A DNA stretch of 64,000 nucleotides from Candidatus Aminicenantes bacterium UBA6228 (GTDB taxonomy: Bacteria; Acidobacteriota; Aminicenantia; Aminicenantales; Saccharicenantaceae): the NCBI GenBank assembly GCA_002441005.1, contig DJWO01000010.1, forward strand, positions 299,593 to 363,592, read 5' to 3'. This document shows, one piece after another, positions 26,822 to 35,814 of the stretch (its first letter is position 1; each line of letters begins with the position of its first letter). The notes beneath the pieces were generated by a model, which searched no databases, was not told the origin of the DNA, and saw only the letters and a program-made list of their open reading frames with translations. A program made the position numbers and the translations under genes.

Positions 26822-29800
26822 AAATTTTCCCCGTGCATCCACCAGCCCGTACGCTCCGTCCACCTTATCCGCTTCCTGAGCCTCATTAGATATAGACGGC
26901 ATCGCTGCTCTCCCCGTCCTCCCCTCTCCCGCCGCTCTCTCTCCTTCCACCACCTTCTCCATCGCATACCTGGCCATGGCCCCGGTCGCCTCGAAGCCGG
27001 TCGAATCAAAAGCGAACTCAGACCCGAATAAATACGGATCATCTTCCACAAAATGCCGCACCTTTTTTTCCCAGTGCTGCCTCAGCTCCGCCTCCTCCTT
27101 CTTCCAGCCTTCCCGCTCGAGCGCCCGCAGCAAATCGTTCATGACAATCTCATTCATGGTCGGCGTCTCATAGGCTGACCAACCCTCAACCTCGAGCGGG
27201 ACCGTGAAGTAGGCGATAGCTGTCCGGTAAGCCCGGCGCAGATATTCATCGGCCGTCAGCTCGGTCTTTATCTCCGGGTGGAGCCTCGCCACCTGATACA
27301 TCCGGTGATAAAGCAGCACAATGTGCGGATAATCATAGATCCGCCAGATATGCTTCTGCCCATTTCGCCCCGGGTCCGGGCTTTCGCGATTGACCTTCCA
27401 GTTGGGAATGCCATAGATGGCAAAAGGATACGGCTCGTCGTCTGTTTGCTGCATCCCGCCCCACAAATAATGCTTGATATAAAGGTCAACGCTGGCCACT
27501 TCCGCCTGCACCGGGAAATAGACATTCTTCGAAGCAACATAAGCCGGCCTGGCATTCCCGGCATCATCGCAGGCATCTACCAGCCAGGTCGAGAGTCCGT
27601 CGCGGTCCTCAGGGCTCCGCAGCACGCGGTTCTTCATATCCCAGTCGCTGTAAACACCGTAATACCATTTCGACGGATCCTGGTGCTGCTGGCGGGTAGT
27701 CAAAAAGTTGGCCCGCTTTTTGATAACCGTTTCGAGATCCTCGGTCACAAAAAATTCCAGCGGCATTGAGCCCGCGCCATCATCTCCGGCAGCGGTGACC
27801 TTACTCAGGCTGGCTCCAGGACTTCCATATTTTATGGTCACGATGTTTTCGCCGGGGCGGGAAAATCTTATTCTGAACAGGCGATATTCACCGGTTGGGG
27901 CGAGACGACTATCAGAGTTCCCAGGAGCTTCTTCGATGGCTGGCGCTCGCCGCTGCCCACACTCTGCCAGCTCAGCCCTGTCTGCTGACACCAGGCTGCC
28001 ACCCGGCTGCTCAAAAGCGCCGCTCGCCTGCCAGACGCTGCTATTTATCTTGGCGATTACACTGCGGCCATTTCCTAACTCAACACCGTCTGGGGGCACA
28101 GCCCAAGCATCGCCAGCTGGTCTGACGTCGCTTGTTATCTTATCGGTTTGATTATGTCTGACCGGTTCTATATCTTTTTCTAAGTCCCTGGCAGTCGCCG
28201 CTTCCGCTCCGGCTTCCGTTCCGGCTTCCGCTGCTGGTCCTCCCTCTGTTTCCGCCGTCGCTGCCGTCGCTGCCGTCGCTCCCGTCGCTTCCGTCCCTGC
28301 CCATTCACCAAGGCCTTTTATCGGCTTCACTTCCTCGATCGTTGTCTCGGACGGATACTCAGCCTCGAGCCTGATATTCCGATGCTTTGTCCTGATGGCG
28401 ACCAGGGCCTCCAGATTTTCGGGGACAACCATGCCGGGCACAACCTGAATATCAAATTTTCCTTCCTCATAGAGCAAGTCGCGCACCGACTGGTAACCGT
28501 CCTCGGCCCACATAAATTTAAAGGTACAGCTCAGGCGATCGCCAGACTGGCCGTGGGGGCTGAGCTGGACCGAGGTCGTCTGGAAGCGCCAGCGGCCGCC
28601 TTCCTTCTTCACCTGCTCAAATGCCCAGGCCGAGTGAAGATAAGGGCAGAAGATGCCGCGCCCGCCGCCGTCATCGAAATATTCGAAGGCAGCTGCGCCC
28701 AGTGGAATCATCAGAAGATAGGGCGGCTCGGCATTGGTCCGCTGGCAAAAAACAAACGAGCCTTGACCGGCGACGAGAAAATGCCGGATGACCCGCAGGT
28801 TGTAGGTCTCTTCTTCGTCCCAGCCGTACTGGGTGTTAAAGGGAAGCGGCAGGCCGAGGTCGGCGATTTCGAGCGGGCGGTCGGTGAGGTTTTCGACAGA
28901 GACTGTCCAGAGGAGGGCGTCGGCAACTTTAAAGGACGATTCGACTTTGATCTGGCGGGCGGCCTGACGGGACTCTTCCTCCCAGGCCTGGCGGGCGAGC
29001 TTCTCCTGGTCGGTTTCGACGCGCCATTCGTAGAGGCCGGCCGTGTAGCCGGGAGCCTGCTCAATCTCAAGGCGGAGGCTGGTCGTGGTGACCAGTTCAA
29101 AGGACAGGCGGTTGAAGCGGTCGAGGGCGGTGGTGTAGGGCGAGGTATTTTTGACAGGAAGATAGTTGCCGCGGGAATCGCGGTAGAGGAGGCGCCAGCG
29201 CACGGGGGCCTGGTAGGGGCCGTTGAGTTCCGAATCATCAAGCCAGTAGACTTCGATGGCCGAGGCCGTGGCCGGTTGCGGAAAATCATATTGGACCCAT
29301 TCAACCGTACCCTTTTTCGGGCTAAAAGAAAAATAGCCGGTGGAGCGGCTTTTCGAATCAACGATGGGCAGGTCGTCGTAGAGGGCGGAGAGGGCGCGGG
29401 CAGATTGTCGGGCAGAACGGTCGGAGAGGGTCGAAGCTGACACTTTGACCCCGGTGATAAAGGGAACGTAAGGCGGATTAATGCGGTAGGTAAAGGTCGG
29501 GAAGGCGGCCGGTGGCGAAGAAATAGATGAGACCGGGAGGAGGAGAGGAGATGTCGGAGCGTTTGTGCCGGAGGCAACGGAGGTGATAGAAAGAGGAGCC
29601 GGCGATAGAGAGCGAGCAAACCGAGGAGAGACCACCGGTGTGGAAGAGATCGGGGTGGAAGAGATGGTATCCGGCGTCGGAGAGATCAAGGCAGCAGTAT
29701 GGAAGGGCGTGGGAGCTTGGTCAGCCGACACAACTCTGGCTGACATAACTGAAGAAGACAGAGAGATAGAAGGGGTAGGCACAGGAGGGGGCGATGGCTC

Positions 29801-30193
29801 AGAGGCGAGCGAAGCTTCGGTGGGGCAAAACGGGGGAATTGGCAGGGCTGCATAATGCACAGACATAGAGGGAGATGCCTCTTCGGGGGGAAGCGTGCCT
29901 CGAGGGAGCGGCGTGGCAGTGGTAGCGCTAACTGCGGCAACGGCAGTAGCAGTAACGGCAGCAGCAGTAACGGCAGCAGCAGTAACGGCAGTTCCGTGAG
30001 GGGCCCCAGGGGAGATGAGCGAAGCTTGCCGGAGGTGTTTGAAGTCAGTCTCACCGGCCAGGCGATAGGTCACGACGACATCGCCAATGGGGTTTCCAGT
30101 CAAGACATAGTTGGTGGGATAAGCATCGGCCGTGCGTTTAAGGTTGGTCAGGCCTCGATCTGAAAATTCGAGAGTGAATCCGCCGGAGGACAC
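26783..30193 (-). CDS. DUF5695-type glycan-active protein, probably truncated at both ends
   Basis: The open frame runs from a GTG at 30193 (1136 residues). The fold resembles DUF5695/alpha-toroid carbohydrate-active proteins (SSGGFTLEFSDRGLTNLKR at the start, SEFAFDSTGFEATGAMARYA late). The frame stays open upstream through FLYAAAGPASFLES, which looks like the end of a signal peptide, then runs into a family B repeat, so export signal and start seem lost. The C-terminus GDVILCPLFITY is also repeat-derived; I expect a longer toroid domain. Ala/Thr/Pro-rich low-complexity blocks interrupt it (about 70-245 and 630-680). Possibly a remnant; the coding frame itself is intact. Confidence 0.65.
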   Translation of the reverse strand: MSSGGFTLEFSDRGLTNLKRTADAYPTNYVLTGNPIGDVVVTYRLAGETDFKHLRQASLISPGAPHGTAVTAAAVTAAAVTATAVAAVSATTATPLPRGTLPPEEASPSMSVHYAALPIPPFCPTEASLASEPSPPPVPTPSISLSSSVMSARVVSADQAPTPFHTAALISPTPDTISSTPISSTPVVSPRFARSLSPAPLSITSVASGTNAPTSPLLLPVSSISSPPAAFPTFTYRINPPYVPFITGVKVSASTLSDRSARQSARALSALYDDLPIVDSKSRSTGYFSFSPKKGTVEWVQYDFPQPATASAIEVYWLDDSELNGPYQAPVRWRLLYRDSRGNYLPVKNTSPYTTALDRFNRLSFELVTTTSLRLEIEQAPGYTAGLYEWRVETDQEKLARQAWEEESRQAARQIKVESSFKVADALLWTVSVENLTDRPLEIADLGLPLPFNTQYGWDEEETYNLRVIRHFLVAGQGSFVFCQRTNAEPPYLLMIPLGAAAFEYFDDGGGRGIFCPYLHSAWAFEQVKKEGGRWRFQTTSVQLSPHGQSGDRLSCTFKFMWAEDGYQSVRDLLYEEGKFDIQVVPGMVVPENLEALVAIRTKHRNIRLEAEYPSETTIEEVKPIKGLGEWAGTEATGATAATAATAETEGGPAAEAGTEAGAEAATARDLEKDIEPVRHNQTDKITSDVRPAGDAWAVPPDGVELGNGRSVIAKINSSVWQASGAFEQPGGSLVSADRAELAECGQRRAPAIEEAPGNSDSRLAPTGEYRLFRIRFSRPGENIVTIKYGSPGASLSKVTAAGDDGAGSMPLEFFVTEDLETVIKKRANFLTTRQQHQDPSKWYYGVYSDWDMKNRVLRSPEDRDGLSTWLVDACDDAGNARPAYVASKNVYFPVQAEVASVDLYIKHYLWGGMQQTDDEPYPFAIYGIPNWKVNRESPDPGRNGQKHIWRIYDYPHIVLLYHRMYQVARLHPEIKTELTADEYLRRAYRTAIAYFTVPLEVEGWSAYETPTMNEIVMNDLLRALEREGWKKEEAELRQHWEKKVRHFVEDDPYLFGSEFAFDSTGFEATGAMARYAMEKVVEGERAAGEGRTGRAAMPSISNEAQEADKVDGAYGLVDARGKFGDVILCPLFITY

Positions 30194-30251
30194 GGAATAA
30201 ATCTGCGAAGATTCGAGAAATGAAGCCGGCCCGGCGGCGGCGTATAAAAAT

Positions 30252-30407
30252 GGGGACGTGATACCCTGTCCCCGTTTTTGTCGATGCTAACTCATTTGAT
30301 CTAAAGAAGTTAAAATTTGGGGACGTGATACCCTGTCCCCACTATGCAAATTGTCAATTATCAAGCAGATAGCTTGGCAAGAAGGAGGGACAGGGTATCA
30401 CGTCCCC
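30252..30407. repeat. Family B composite element, 156 bp, reverse orientation
   Basis: Copies at 30252-30272, 30319-30339 (+) and 30387-30407 (-). Read on the minus strand it is REP-alpha spacer-REP-beta spacer-REP, the same order and total length as the element at 31541. It precedes the TonB gene. Confidence 0.88.
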
Positions 30408-30573
30408 TTTTTTAAAAATGTAAATTATCTTTATGAAACAAAAAGAAGGTCAAAATTCTTTTAGGCACAAGAGTAATTTAAGGATACACAATAAGAAATG
30501 GTGTGGACTATTTCCCCCCTTGAATCACCAGATTTCCCAGCTGCGAATCTTTTGTTTTCCAACTTTTCCACGC

Positions 30574-30589
30574 TGGCATAAAAACTGCT
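30574..30589 (+). promoter_or_regulatory. Possible sigma54 (-24/-12) promoter of the tonB-like gene
   Basis: TGGCATAAAAACTGCT matches the sigma54 pattern TGGCACG-N4-TTGCW with the invariant GG and GC at the correct 10-nt separation. Initiation would be near 30600, 20 nt before the ATG, leaving room for the GGGGGTG ribosome site. No activator gene is adjacent. Confidence 0.4.
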
Positions 30590-30619
30590 ATTAAGTTGAG
30601 TAGAAACAGGGGGTGAACA

Positions 30620-31528
30620 ATGAAAAAGATAATTGGCATCCTCCAGGGGAAAAGGGTTTCGGGGAATGAAGGCTCGACTCGCCAAACCAGTGAGCCGGCA
30701 GCTAAAGCAACGATGGCCGGTTCCAAATCCAATGACCAAGGACAGAAGATTCCGGACCGTCTTCAGCCATCTGCCTGGCCTGAACTCCCAACTCAGGACA
30801 TTTTTCATGATTCTTTTGTTACCACTAACAAGAACTTGAGGCTGATCCTGGTGGCTTTGCCTCTTTCTGTTCTCATTCACTTAACGGCGGTAGCTTTGGT
30901 AATTGGTGTGCCTTTGATGAGTCCAGGTTCTTTGCCGCCCGTTCAGGTTTACAGTGCCTTTCTGGCCCCGATGCCTTCTCCAGCTCCCCCGCCTCCGCCG
31001 CCGCGAGGAAATGGCCGATCCGGCACCGGCAAAAAAACTCCTGTACAAAAGCAGCAGGTGGTGGAAACAGGAAAACTACTTGTGCCCATCTCTATTCCTG
31101 AAGAAATCGCTGCTGAGGAATTGGTCGGCGATGGAGTGGAAGGCGGAGTCCCCTGGGGTGTTGATTATGGTGATGAAAAGCCTGTTTGGAACGAAACTAT
31201 ACAACAATTAGTATCTGTTACCACCGAAAAAGAGGAAGAACCGGTCAAGGCAATCGGTGAGGTAAGGCTGCCGAAACTGCTCCGCCGGGTTGAACCTGAT
31301 TATCCCCAAGCAGCACAAGCGGCCAGAATAGAAGGTGTCGTTACCCTCGAGGCAACCACTGATATCTACGGCCGGGTTCAGAGCGTGAGAGTCATCCATT
31401 CAGTACCCTTGCTCGACCAGGCAGCCATAGAGGCAGTCAGCCAATGGGTATATGAGCCAATGGTCATCAACGGCCGGCCGCGCAGTGTAACCTTTACAGT
31501 CAACATCACCTTTAAGTTGCAGAAATAG
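30620..31528 (+). CDS. TonB-family energy transducer
   Basis: This 302-residue protein couples inner-membrane proton motive force to outer-membrane transporters. An unusually long cytoplasmic N-terminus of about 75 residues precedes the membrane anchor (LILVALPLSVLIHLTAVALV, about 74-95). A Pro-rich periplasmic stretch follows (APMPSPAPPPPPPRG), then the TonB C-terminal domain (about 220-300: PDYPQAAQAARIEGVVTLEA, LLDQAAIEAVSQWVYEP). No ExbB or ExbD gene is adjacent. GGGGGTG lies 5 nt before the ATG. It is a single gene framed by two inverted 156-bp family B composites. The DUF5916 barrels in this window are plausible clients, by inference only. Confidence 0.88.
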   Translation: MKKIIGILQGKRVSGNEGSTRQTSEPAAKATMAGSKSNDQGQKIPDRLQPSAWPELPTQDIFHDSFVTTNKNLRLILVALPLSVLIHLTAVALVIGVPLMSPGSLPPVQVYSAFLAPMPSPAPPPPPPRGNGRSGTGKKTPVQKQQVVETGKLLVPISIPEEIAAEELVGDGVEGGVPWGVDYGDEKPVWNETIQQLVSVTTEKEEEPVKAIGEVRLPKLLRRVEPDYPQAAQAARIEGVVTLEATTDIYGRVQSVRVIHSVPLLDQAAIEAVSQWVYEPMVINGRPRSVTFTVNITFKLQK

Positions 31529-31540
31529 CATGAAAGAAAA

Positions 31541-31696
31541 GGGGACGTGATACTCTGTCCCCACTTTTTGCCAGCCTATCTACTTGATAATTAATATGTT
31601 ACAAAATAGGGACAGGGTATCACGTCCCTAAATTTTAACTAATTTAGAATCAATATGTTAGCAGAGCCAAAGGGAGGGACAGGGTATCACGTCCCC
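31541..31696. repeat. Family B composite element, 156 bp, forward orientation
   Basis: REP (31541-31562), alpha spacer (TTGATAATTAATATGTTA), REP (31609-31629, minus), beta spacer (GAATCAATATGTTAGCAGAG), REP (31676-31696, minus). It is the best example of the full modular unit and the mirror image of 30252-30407. Confidence 0.9.
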
Positions 31697-31770
31697 TATT
31701 TTACATTGTAATTCACCCCGAATTGGGCTAATATTGCTTCCTGGAATGGGAAAAGGAAACACAATTTAAG

Positions 31771-34026
31771 ATGACTAACCCAGACTACGGTTTTTTCTTG
31801 TCTTTTCTCTATAATTGCTGGATATTTTTCCGCTATGTCTTCATCGTCCTGGTAATTGCCTTTACGATCGGCGGCCTCAATGATTTTTTTATCGATCTCT
31901 ATTACTGGTTTCGTCAGCTCTACCGTCAGATTTTTAAGAGAAAACTGATCAAGCCGCTGACTCTCGACCAGCTCCTGGCCGTCGATGAAAAGCCTGTCGC
32001 TCTGATCCTCCCAGCCTGGCAGGAAACCGGCGTTATCAAGCGCATGCTCCTCAACACCCTCAACACCATTGATTACCGCAATTATTTTATTTTTGTCGGC
32101 GTCTATCCTAATGATCCTGAAACTCAAGCTGAGGTTGACCAAGTCAGTCAGGCCTACCCCCAGGTTATTAAAGTTGTCAACTCCAAACCCGGGCCGACCA
32201 CCAAAGCTGATAACCTGAATGAAATTTACCGCGGCCTTCAGCAGTTTGAACAGCAAACCGGCCTGACCTTTGACATTGTTGTCCTCAGCGATTCCGAAGA
32301 TATCCATCACCCTCTGTCCTTCAAACTTTTTAATTACCTGATGCCCCGTTTTGAAATGATTCAGATTCCAATCATCCCCCTGGAAACACCCTGGCACAGC
32401 TTTGTCGGTGGCGTCTACATGGATGAGTTTGCCGAGATGCACCTCAAGGAACTGCTGGTCCGGGAGAAAATCTCCCGCATCCTGCCCTCGGCCGGGACCA
32501 GCACTGCCTTCTGGCTGTCCAGCCTCAGGAAGCTGGATGAAGGAAACACCGGCCAGATCTTCAATCCAAAATCGCTGACCGAAGATTATGAAGTGGGCAT
32601 AAAGTTTGGAAAACTCGGCTTGCGTCAGATCATGCTGATTCAGTGGGTCGAACGGGTGGTAACCCAAGAAGGAAAACCCAAGCCCCGCAAGGTCAAAGAG
32701 CTAGTAGCTACCCGGGCCTTTTTCCTGACTGAATTTAAAAAGGCCATGCGGCAGCGAGCCCGCTGGGTCTATGGCATCGCCTGGCAGGGGCTGAAGAATG
32801 TCGGCTGGGACCGCCATCTCAAGGTCAACTACAGCCTGATGCGTGACCGGGTGAGTTTCTTCGCCAACTTCCTCTATGTCTTCGGTTACCTTCTAATTCT
32901 GTACCTGCTCATCGTCTTCGCCGTTCACTTATTCCGACCGGATTTCGGGATTCCACCACTGGTCCGGCCTGATGAAATCTGGTGGAAGCTGGCGCTGGTC
33001 GTGCTGTTTTTCTTCTTCTGGCGAATCCTCATGCGCTTTATCTTTGTCAATAAGATATATGGAGTCGGGCAGGCTTTGCTGACTCCGATCAGAATAGTCG
33101 TCGGCAATGTCCTGAACTTTGCCTCGTCCGGCCTGGCCATGCTCTGGCTGATCAGAGCCGTTTCCACCAAGAAAGAGCAGACCTGGATTAAAACCGAGCA
33201 CGAGTTTCCGGCGGAAAAGCTCGAAGTCTTCCGGCGAAAAATCGGCGACCTGTTGCTGAGCCGGCACCAGGTCACGGCTAAACAGCTGGAACAGGCAGTG
33301 AGGGTTCAAAAGAAATCAAAGAAAAGATTGGGGCAAATTTTGCTTGAGCTGGGTTTTATCAATGAAGAGGAGCTGGCCAGCGCTCTGGCTTATCAGCGGC
33401 AGTGGGCCTTTGTCGAGATTGACCCGTTTGCGATTGAGCCTGGCCTGCTGCGCATCATCCCCAGATGGCTGGCCGAGCGCTACCGGATTTTTCCTCTTAA
33501 AATTGAAAATGGAGTTTTGCATCTGGCCATTGACCGCATTGACCTCGGACTGCTTAAATCCAGCCTGTCTGATTTGTTTAAGATTGAGGTCAAGTTCAGC
33601 CTGACCACCAGTTATGATATTAACTACGCCATAGAAAAAGCCTATTCGGAAGAATTTCAGCGGGTGGTGGTCGGACGTAGACTCGGCGAGCTGCTGGTCA
33701 AGGATAATATCATTAGCGGCGAGCAGCTGACGGCGGCCCTGAGGCGGCAAAAAAGGACCGGTGAAAGCCTGGGCGAGGTGCTGGTAGCTGAAGGACTTGT
33801 CGAAGGAAGCTTCCTCGAGCGATATCTCAGAGAACAAAAAGAGGCTGAAATAAGCGACAGACGCGAGCGGGAAGAACTGGCCCGGCCAATGACGGAAAAG
33901 GCGACGAAGAAAACGGACAAGAGGGAGGAGCCGGAAGGGAGCGAGAGGCTGGAGAAGCCCGAAGGGTCAGAGGGGCCAGGTGAAGAAAATGAAGAAAACA
34001 AAGAAGACGAAGAAAAAGGAGAGTGA
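31771..34026 (+). CDS. NfrB-like membrane glycosyltransferase with MshEN c-di-GMP domains
   Basis: The 751-residue protein starts with a membrane helix (about 20-40), then a GT2 catalytic domain with SDSED (about 172), TEDYEVG (about 269) and QRARW (about 327). Two or three more helices follow to about 465. The C-terminal part has an MshEN/GspE-N-like domain (about 488-625) and a second N-terminal half (about 634-695, RRLGELLVKDNIISGEQLTA), both matching the RLGxxL...L..AL..Q c-di-GMP-binding pattern. NfrB of E. coli, with this architecture, makes a surface glycan when c-di-GMP is high. A charged low-complexity tail (about 700-751) ends it. The barrel gene downstream may be its outer-membrane partner. 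Confidence 0.85.
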   Translation: MTNPDYGFFLSFLYNCWIFFRYVFIVLVIAFTIGGLNDFFIDLYYWFRQLYRQIFKRKLIKPLTLDQLLAVDEKPVALILPAWQETGVIKRMLLNTLNTIDYRNYFIFVGVYPNDPETQAEVDQVSQAYPQVIKVVNSKPGPTTKADNLNEIYRGLQQFEQQTGLTFDIVVLSDSEDIHHPLSFKLFNYLMPRFEMIQIPIIPLETPWHSFVGGVYMDEFAEMHLKELLVREKISRILPSAGTSTAFWLSSLRKLDEGNTGQIFNPKSLTEDYEVGIKFGKLGLRQIMLIQWVERVVTQEGKPKPRKVKELVATRAFFLTEFKKAMRQRARWVYGIAWQGLKNVGWDRHLKVNYSLMRDRVSFFANFLYVFGYLLILYLLIVFAVHLFRPDFGIPPLVRPDEIWWKLALVVLFFFFWRILMRFIFVNKIYGVGQALLTPIRIVVGNVLNFASSGLAMLWLIRAVSTKKEQTWIKTEHEFPAEKLEVFRRKIGDLLLSRHQVTAKQLEQAVRVQKKSKKRLGQILLELGFINEEELASALAYQRQWAFVEIDPFAIEPGLLRIIPRWLAERYRIFPLKIENGVLHLAIDRIDLGLLKSSLSDLFKIEVKFSLTTSYDINYAIEKAYSEEFQRVVVGRRLGELLVKDNIISGEQLTAALRRQKRTGESLGEVLVAEGLVEGSFLERYLREQKEAEISDRREREELARPMTEKATKKTDKREEPEGSERLEKPEGSEGPGEENEENKEDEEKGE

Positions 34027-34143
34027 GTCGGGAGAGTCGAGTGAGTCGAGTGAGTTGAGTAAGATGAGAATCCGTAAACGGAATCAAATGGAAAACACGC
34101 TCACCGGCACAAGAAAAAAGGCAGGAAATAAGGGAAATAAGTA

Positions 34144-34881
34144 ATGAAAAAAACCAGAGCAGCAGCCATAATATTTTTAGTCGGGGCGGTGATGGCGGGG
34201 CCATTGGCAACCGTAGCCGCGGGACAGGTCAAGCCCCAATTCGGGATGGAAACTTACGGCGGAACCAACAAGCTGTTAATCCTGAGTCCCTGGGCCGGGG
34301 TGAGGTTCGGCCTGAATAGTTCTTCTTCGCTTATATTCCGCTACCAGTACAGCCGGTTCCAGTATGATTATTATGGCAGTGATGGCGGGGGCGGGGGAAG
34401 CGTCCTCAAGACATTAAAAGCCGATGTGAACCGCCTGTCGGGAACCATATATTTCGGGGAGGGAAACCTCTCAGGTTATGTGAGCCTTTCCTATCTTTTT
34501 GGCTCAGAAAAATACCGTGGCTATCTGGCTGACGCCGGGCTGGAATGGAAATTCCATCAGCAGATGACTGCTGTCTGGTCAGTCTATTCGAGCCGGGAAA
34601 AATCAGTTCTGTGGCATCCGGAGGAAAACGTCAGGTGGATTAATACCTATTCGATGCGACTTGGCCTGAAGTTCGAGATGCTAAAAGGCCTGTCCTTTAA
34701 TCCCAACTTCTATCTCAACAAAAACTCGGAAGATGTTGACGGAGTGTCCTATTCGGTCGGGCTGATTTACAGTCCTAACTGGTGGATGGCTCTAACCGCT
34801 TATTATTTTAGATATGGTGAAACCGCCTTTTATGTCTTCCACGGAAATTATTTTAGCTTCGGACTCAATTTTTATTTTTAG
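34144..34881 (+). CDS. Small outer-membrane beta-barrel protein
   Basis: This 245-residue protein has a short signal peptide (AAAIIFLVGAVMAGPLATVA, cleavage near GQ) and about ten amphipathic strands rich in Tyr and Trp, ending SFGLNFYF with the C-terminal Phe typical of barrels. I cannot assign a family. It lies 117 bp after the NfrB-like gene in the same direction; that gap holds a short GAGTCGAGT-type tandem repeat (about 34027-34068). Placement suggests it could serve as the exit channel or outer-membrane component for that enzyme's glycan, a role NfrA plays elsewhere, though it is far smaller than NfrA. A family B repeat starts 4 bp after the stop. Confidence 0.65.
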   Translation: MKKTRAAAIIFLVGAVMAGPLATVAAGQVKPQFGMETYGGTNKLLILSPWAGVRFGLNSSSSLIFRYQYSRFQYDYYGSDGGGGGSVLKTLKADVNRLSGTIYFGEGNLSGYVSLSYLFGSEKYRGYLADAGLEWKFHQQMTAVWSVYSSREKSVLWHPEENVRWINTYSMRLGLKFEMLKGLSFNPNFYLNKNSEDVDGVSYSVGLIYSPNWWMALTAYYFRYGETAFYVFHGNYFSFGLNFYF

Positions 34882-34885
34882 CTAT

Positions 34886-35038
34886 GGGGACGTGATACCC
34901 TGTCCCTCTTTTTTGCCACCCTACCTCCCCTATCTATCTGATAATAAGTAGTTTATAAAAAGGGGGACGTGATACTCTGTCCCCATTTTGTAACGTATTA
35001 ATTATCAAGTAGATATGGGGACAGGGTATCACGTCCCC
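34886..35038. repeat. Family B element with two alpha-type spacers (153 bp)
   Basis: Copies at 34886-34906 (+), 34963-34984 (+, CTC variant) and 35017-35038 (-). The first spacer is alpha-like in forward orientation; the second is alpha-like in reverse (TTGATAATTAATACGTTA on the minus strand). It separates two convergent genes. Confidence 0.88.
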
Positions 35039-35081
35039 TTTTTTGCCCTAATTTAGGTACTGCTTTCGAGATCCCGGCGCG

Positions 35082-35624
35082 TTAATTTTTTTTCGAGGGA
35101 GAAGCTTCCTCTTCATCCTCAATCAGCTTGAAGGCTCCATACAGAACGACAGTGGTGGCCACCATCAGGACTGCAATTCCAACCGGGGTATAGAAAAAGG
35201 ATGGTTTGGGCTCGCTTCCTTCTGATGACCCTTGGCCGAGAGCGGACACCTCTCCGGCTTTAAGAGCCAGAGATAATTTGCCGATTTCTCCACCTTTCAC
35301 TCTTACCGAATAATTAAAATTGTAGTCACCATCCGGAGCAGAAATCCCGAGGACATAACTACCTTCTTCCAGTCTCTCAATCTTGTAGGCTCCGACGGCG
35401 TCGGTCGGAGTGCTAACTACTTCCTGACCATTGTTGAGATTGCGTACTTTAACCACCGCATTCTGAACAGGGGTTTTCATGTCGCTGCCATAGATAAAAC
35501 CCACAATGGCACCGGTAGAGGAACCTGGATTAGCCAGAGTGTTTAGTGGAACCAGAAGCAGAACAAAAGCCGACACCGTCAGCACTAATAAAAGACGAGA
35601 GCGGAAGATGTTTGATCTGAGCAT
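35082..35624 (-). CDS. Exported carboxypeptidase-regulatory-like protein with C-terminal anchor
   Basis: The product has 180 residues: a signal peptide (LLLVLTVSAFVLLLVPLNTL), a single transthyretin-like fold of the carboxypeptidase-regulatory type (GAIVGFIYGSDMKTPVQNA ... GAYKIERLEEGSYVLGIS), a Ser/Gly linker, then a membrane helix (VGIAVLMVATTVVLYGAF) and an acidic tail. It is probably held at the inner membrane with the Ig-like domain in the periplasm. The function is unknown. An ATG at 35639 lies before the AAGGAGG ribosome site, so the start is 35624 with 5-nt spacing. It is transcribed divergently from the 2-epimerase gene. Confidence 0.75.
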   Translation of the reverse strand: MLRSNIFRSRLLLVLTVSAFVLLLVPLNTLANPGSSTGAIVGFIYGSDMKTPVQNAVVKVRNLNNGQEVVSTPTDAVGAYKIERLEEGSYVLGISAPDGDYNFNYSVRVKGGEIGKLSLALKAGEVSALGQGSSEGSEPKPSFFYTPVGIAVLMVATTVVLYGAFKLIEDEEEASPSKKN

Positions 35625-35666
35625 CTTATCCTCCTTCATTTGGCTTATTCTTTTGCCTATAGGATT

Positions 35667-35695
35667 TATTTACAAAATTTTTTCTTAAATTGCAA
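35667..35695 (-). promoter_or_regulatory. Putative promoter of the regulatory-like protein gene
   Basis: On the minus strand TTGCAA (35690-35695), a 17-bp AT-rich spacer and TAAATA (35667-35672) give an acceptable -35/-10 pair about 40 nt upstream of the start codon. Confidence 0.4.
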
Positions 35696-35814
35696 GTTTT
35701 TTTTTACTCTTGTTATTAGCATCTGAATCGGGTAAATATAAACTTAAATATCTTGTTATATTTTAAGAGCTTGAAAGCCCGGATAAATATAAAGCCGGAA
35801 GGAAGTCAGAACAG

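Noticed and set aside
28382..29440. Long open frame on the plus strand (352 codons)
   Set aside because: It is antisense to the DUF5695 gene, has no recognisable domain or ribosome site, and arises from GC-rich codon bias.
31696..32667. Minus-strand open frame of 323 codons opposite the NfrB-like gene
   Set aside because: It is an antisense shadow; no domain is recognisable and the plus-strand gene has clear GT2 motifs.
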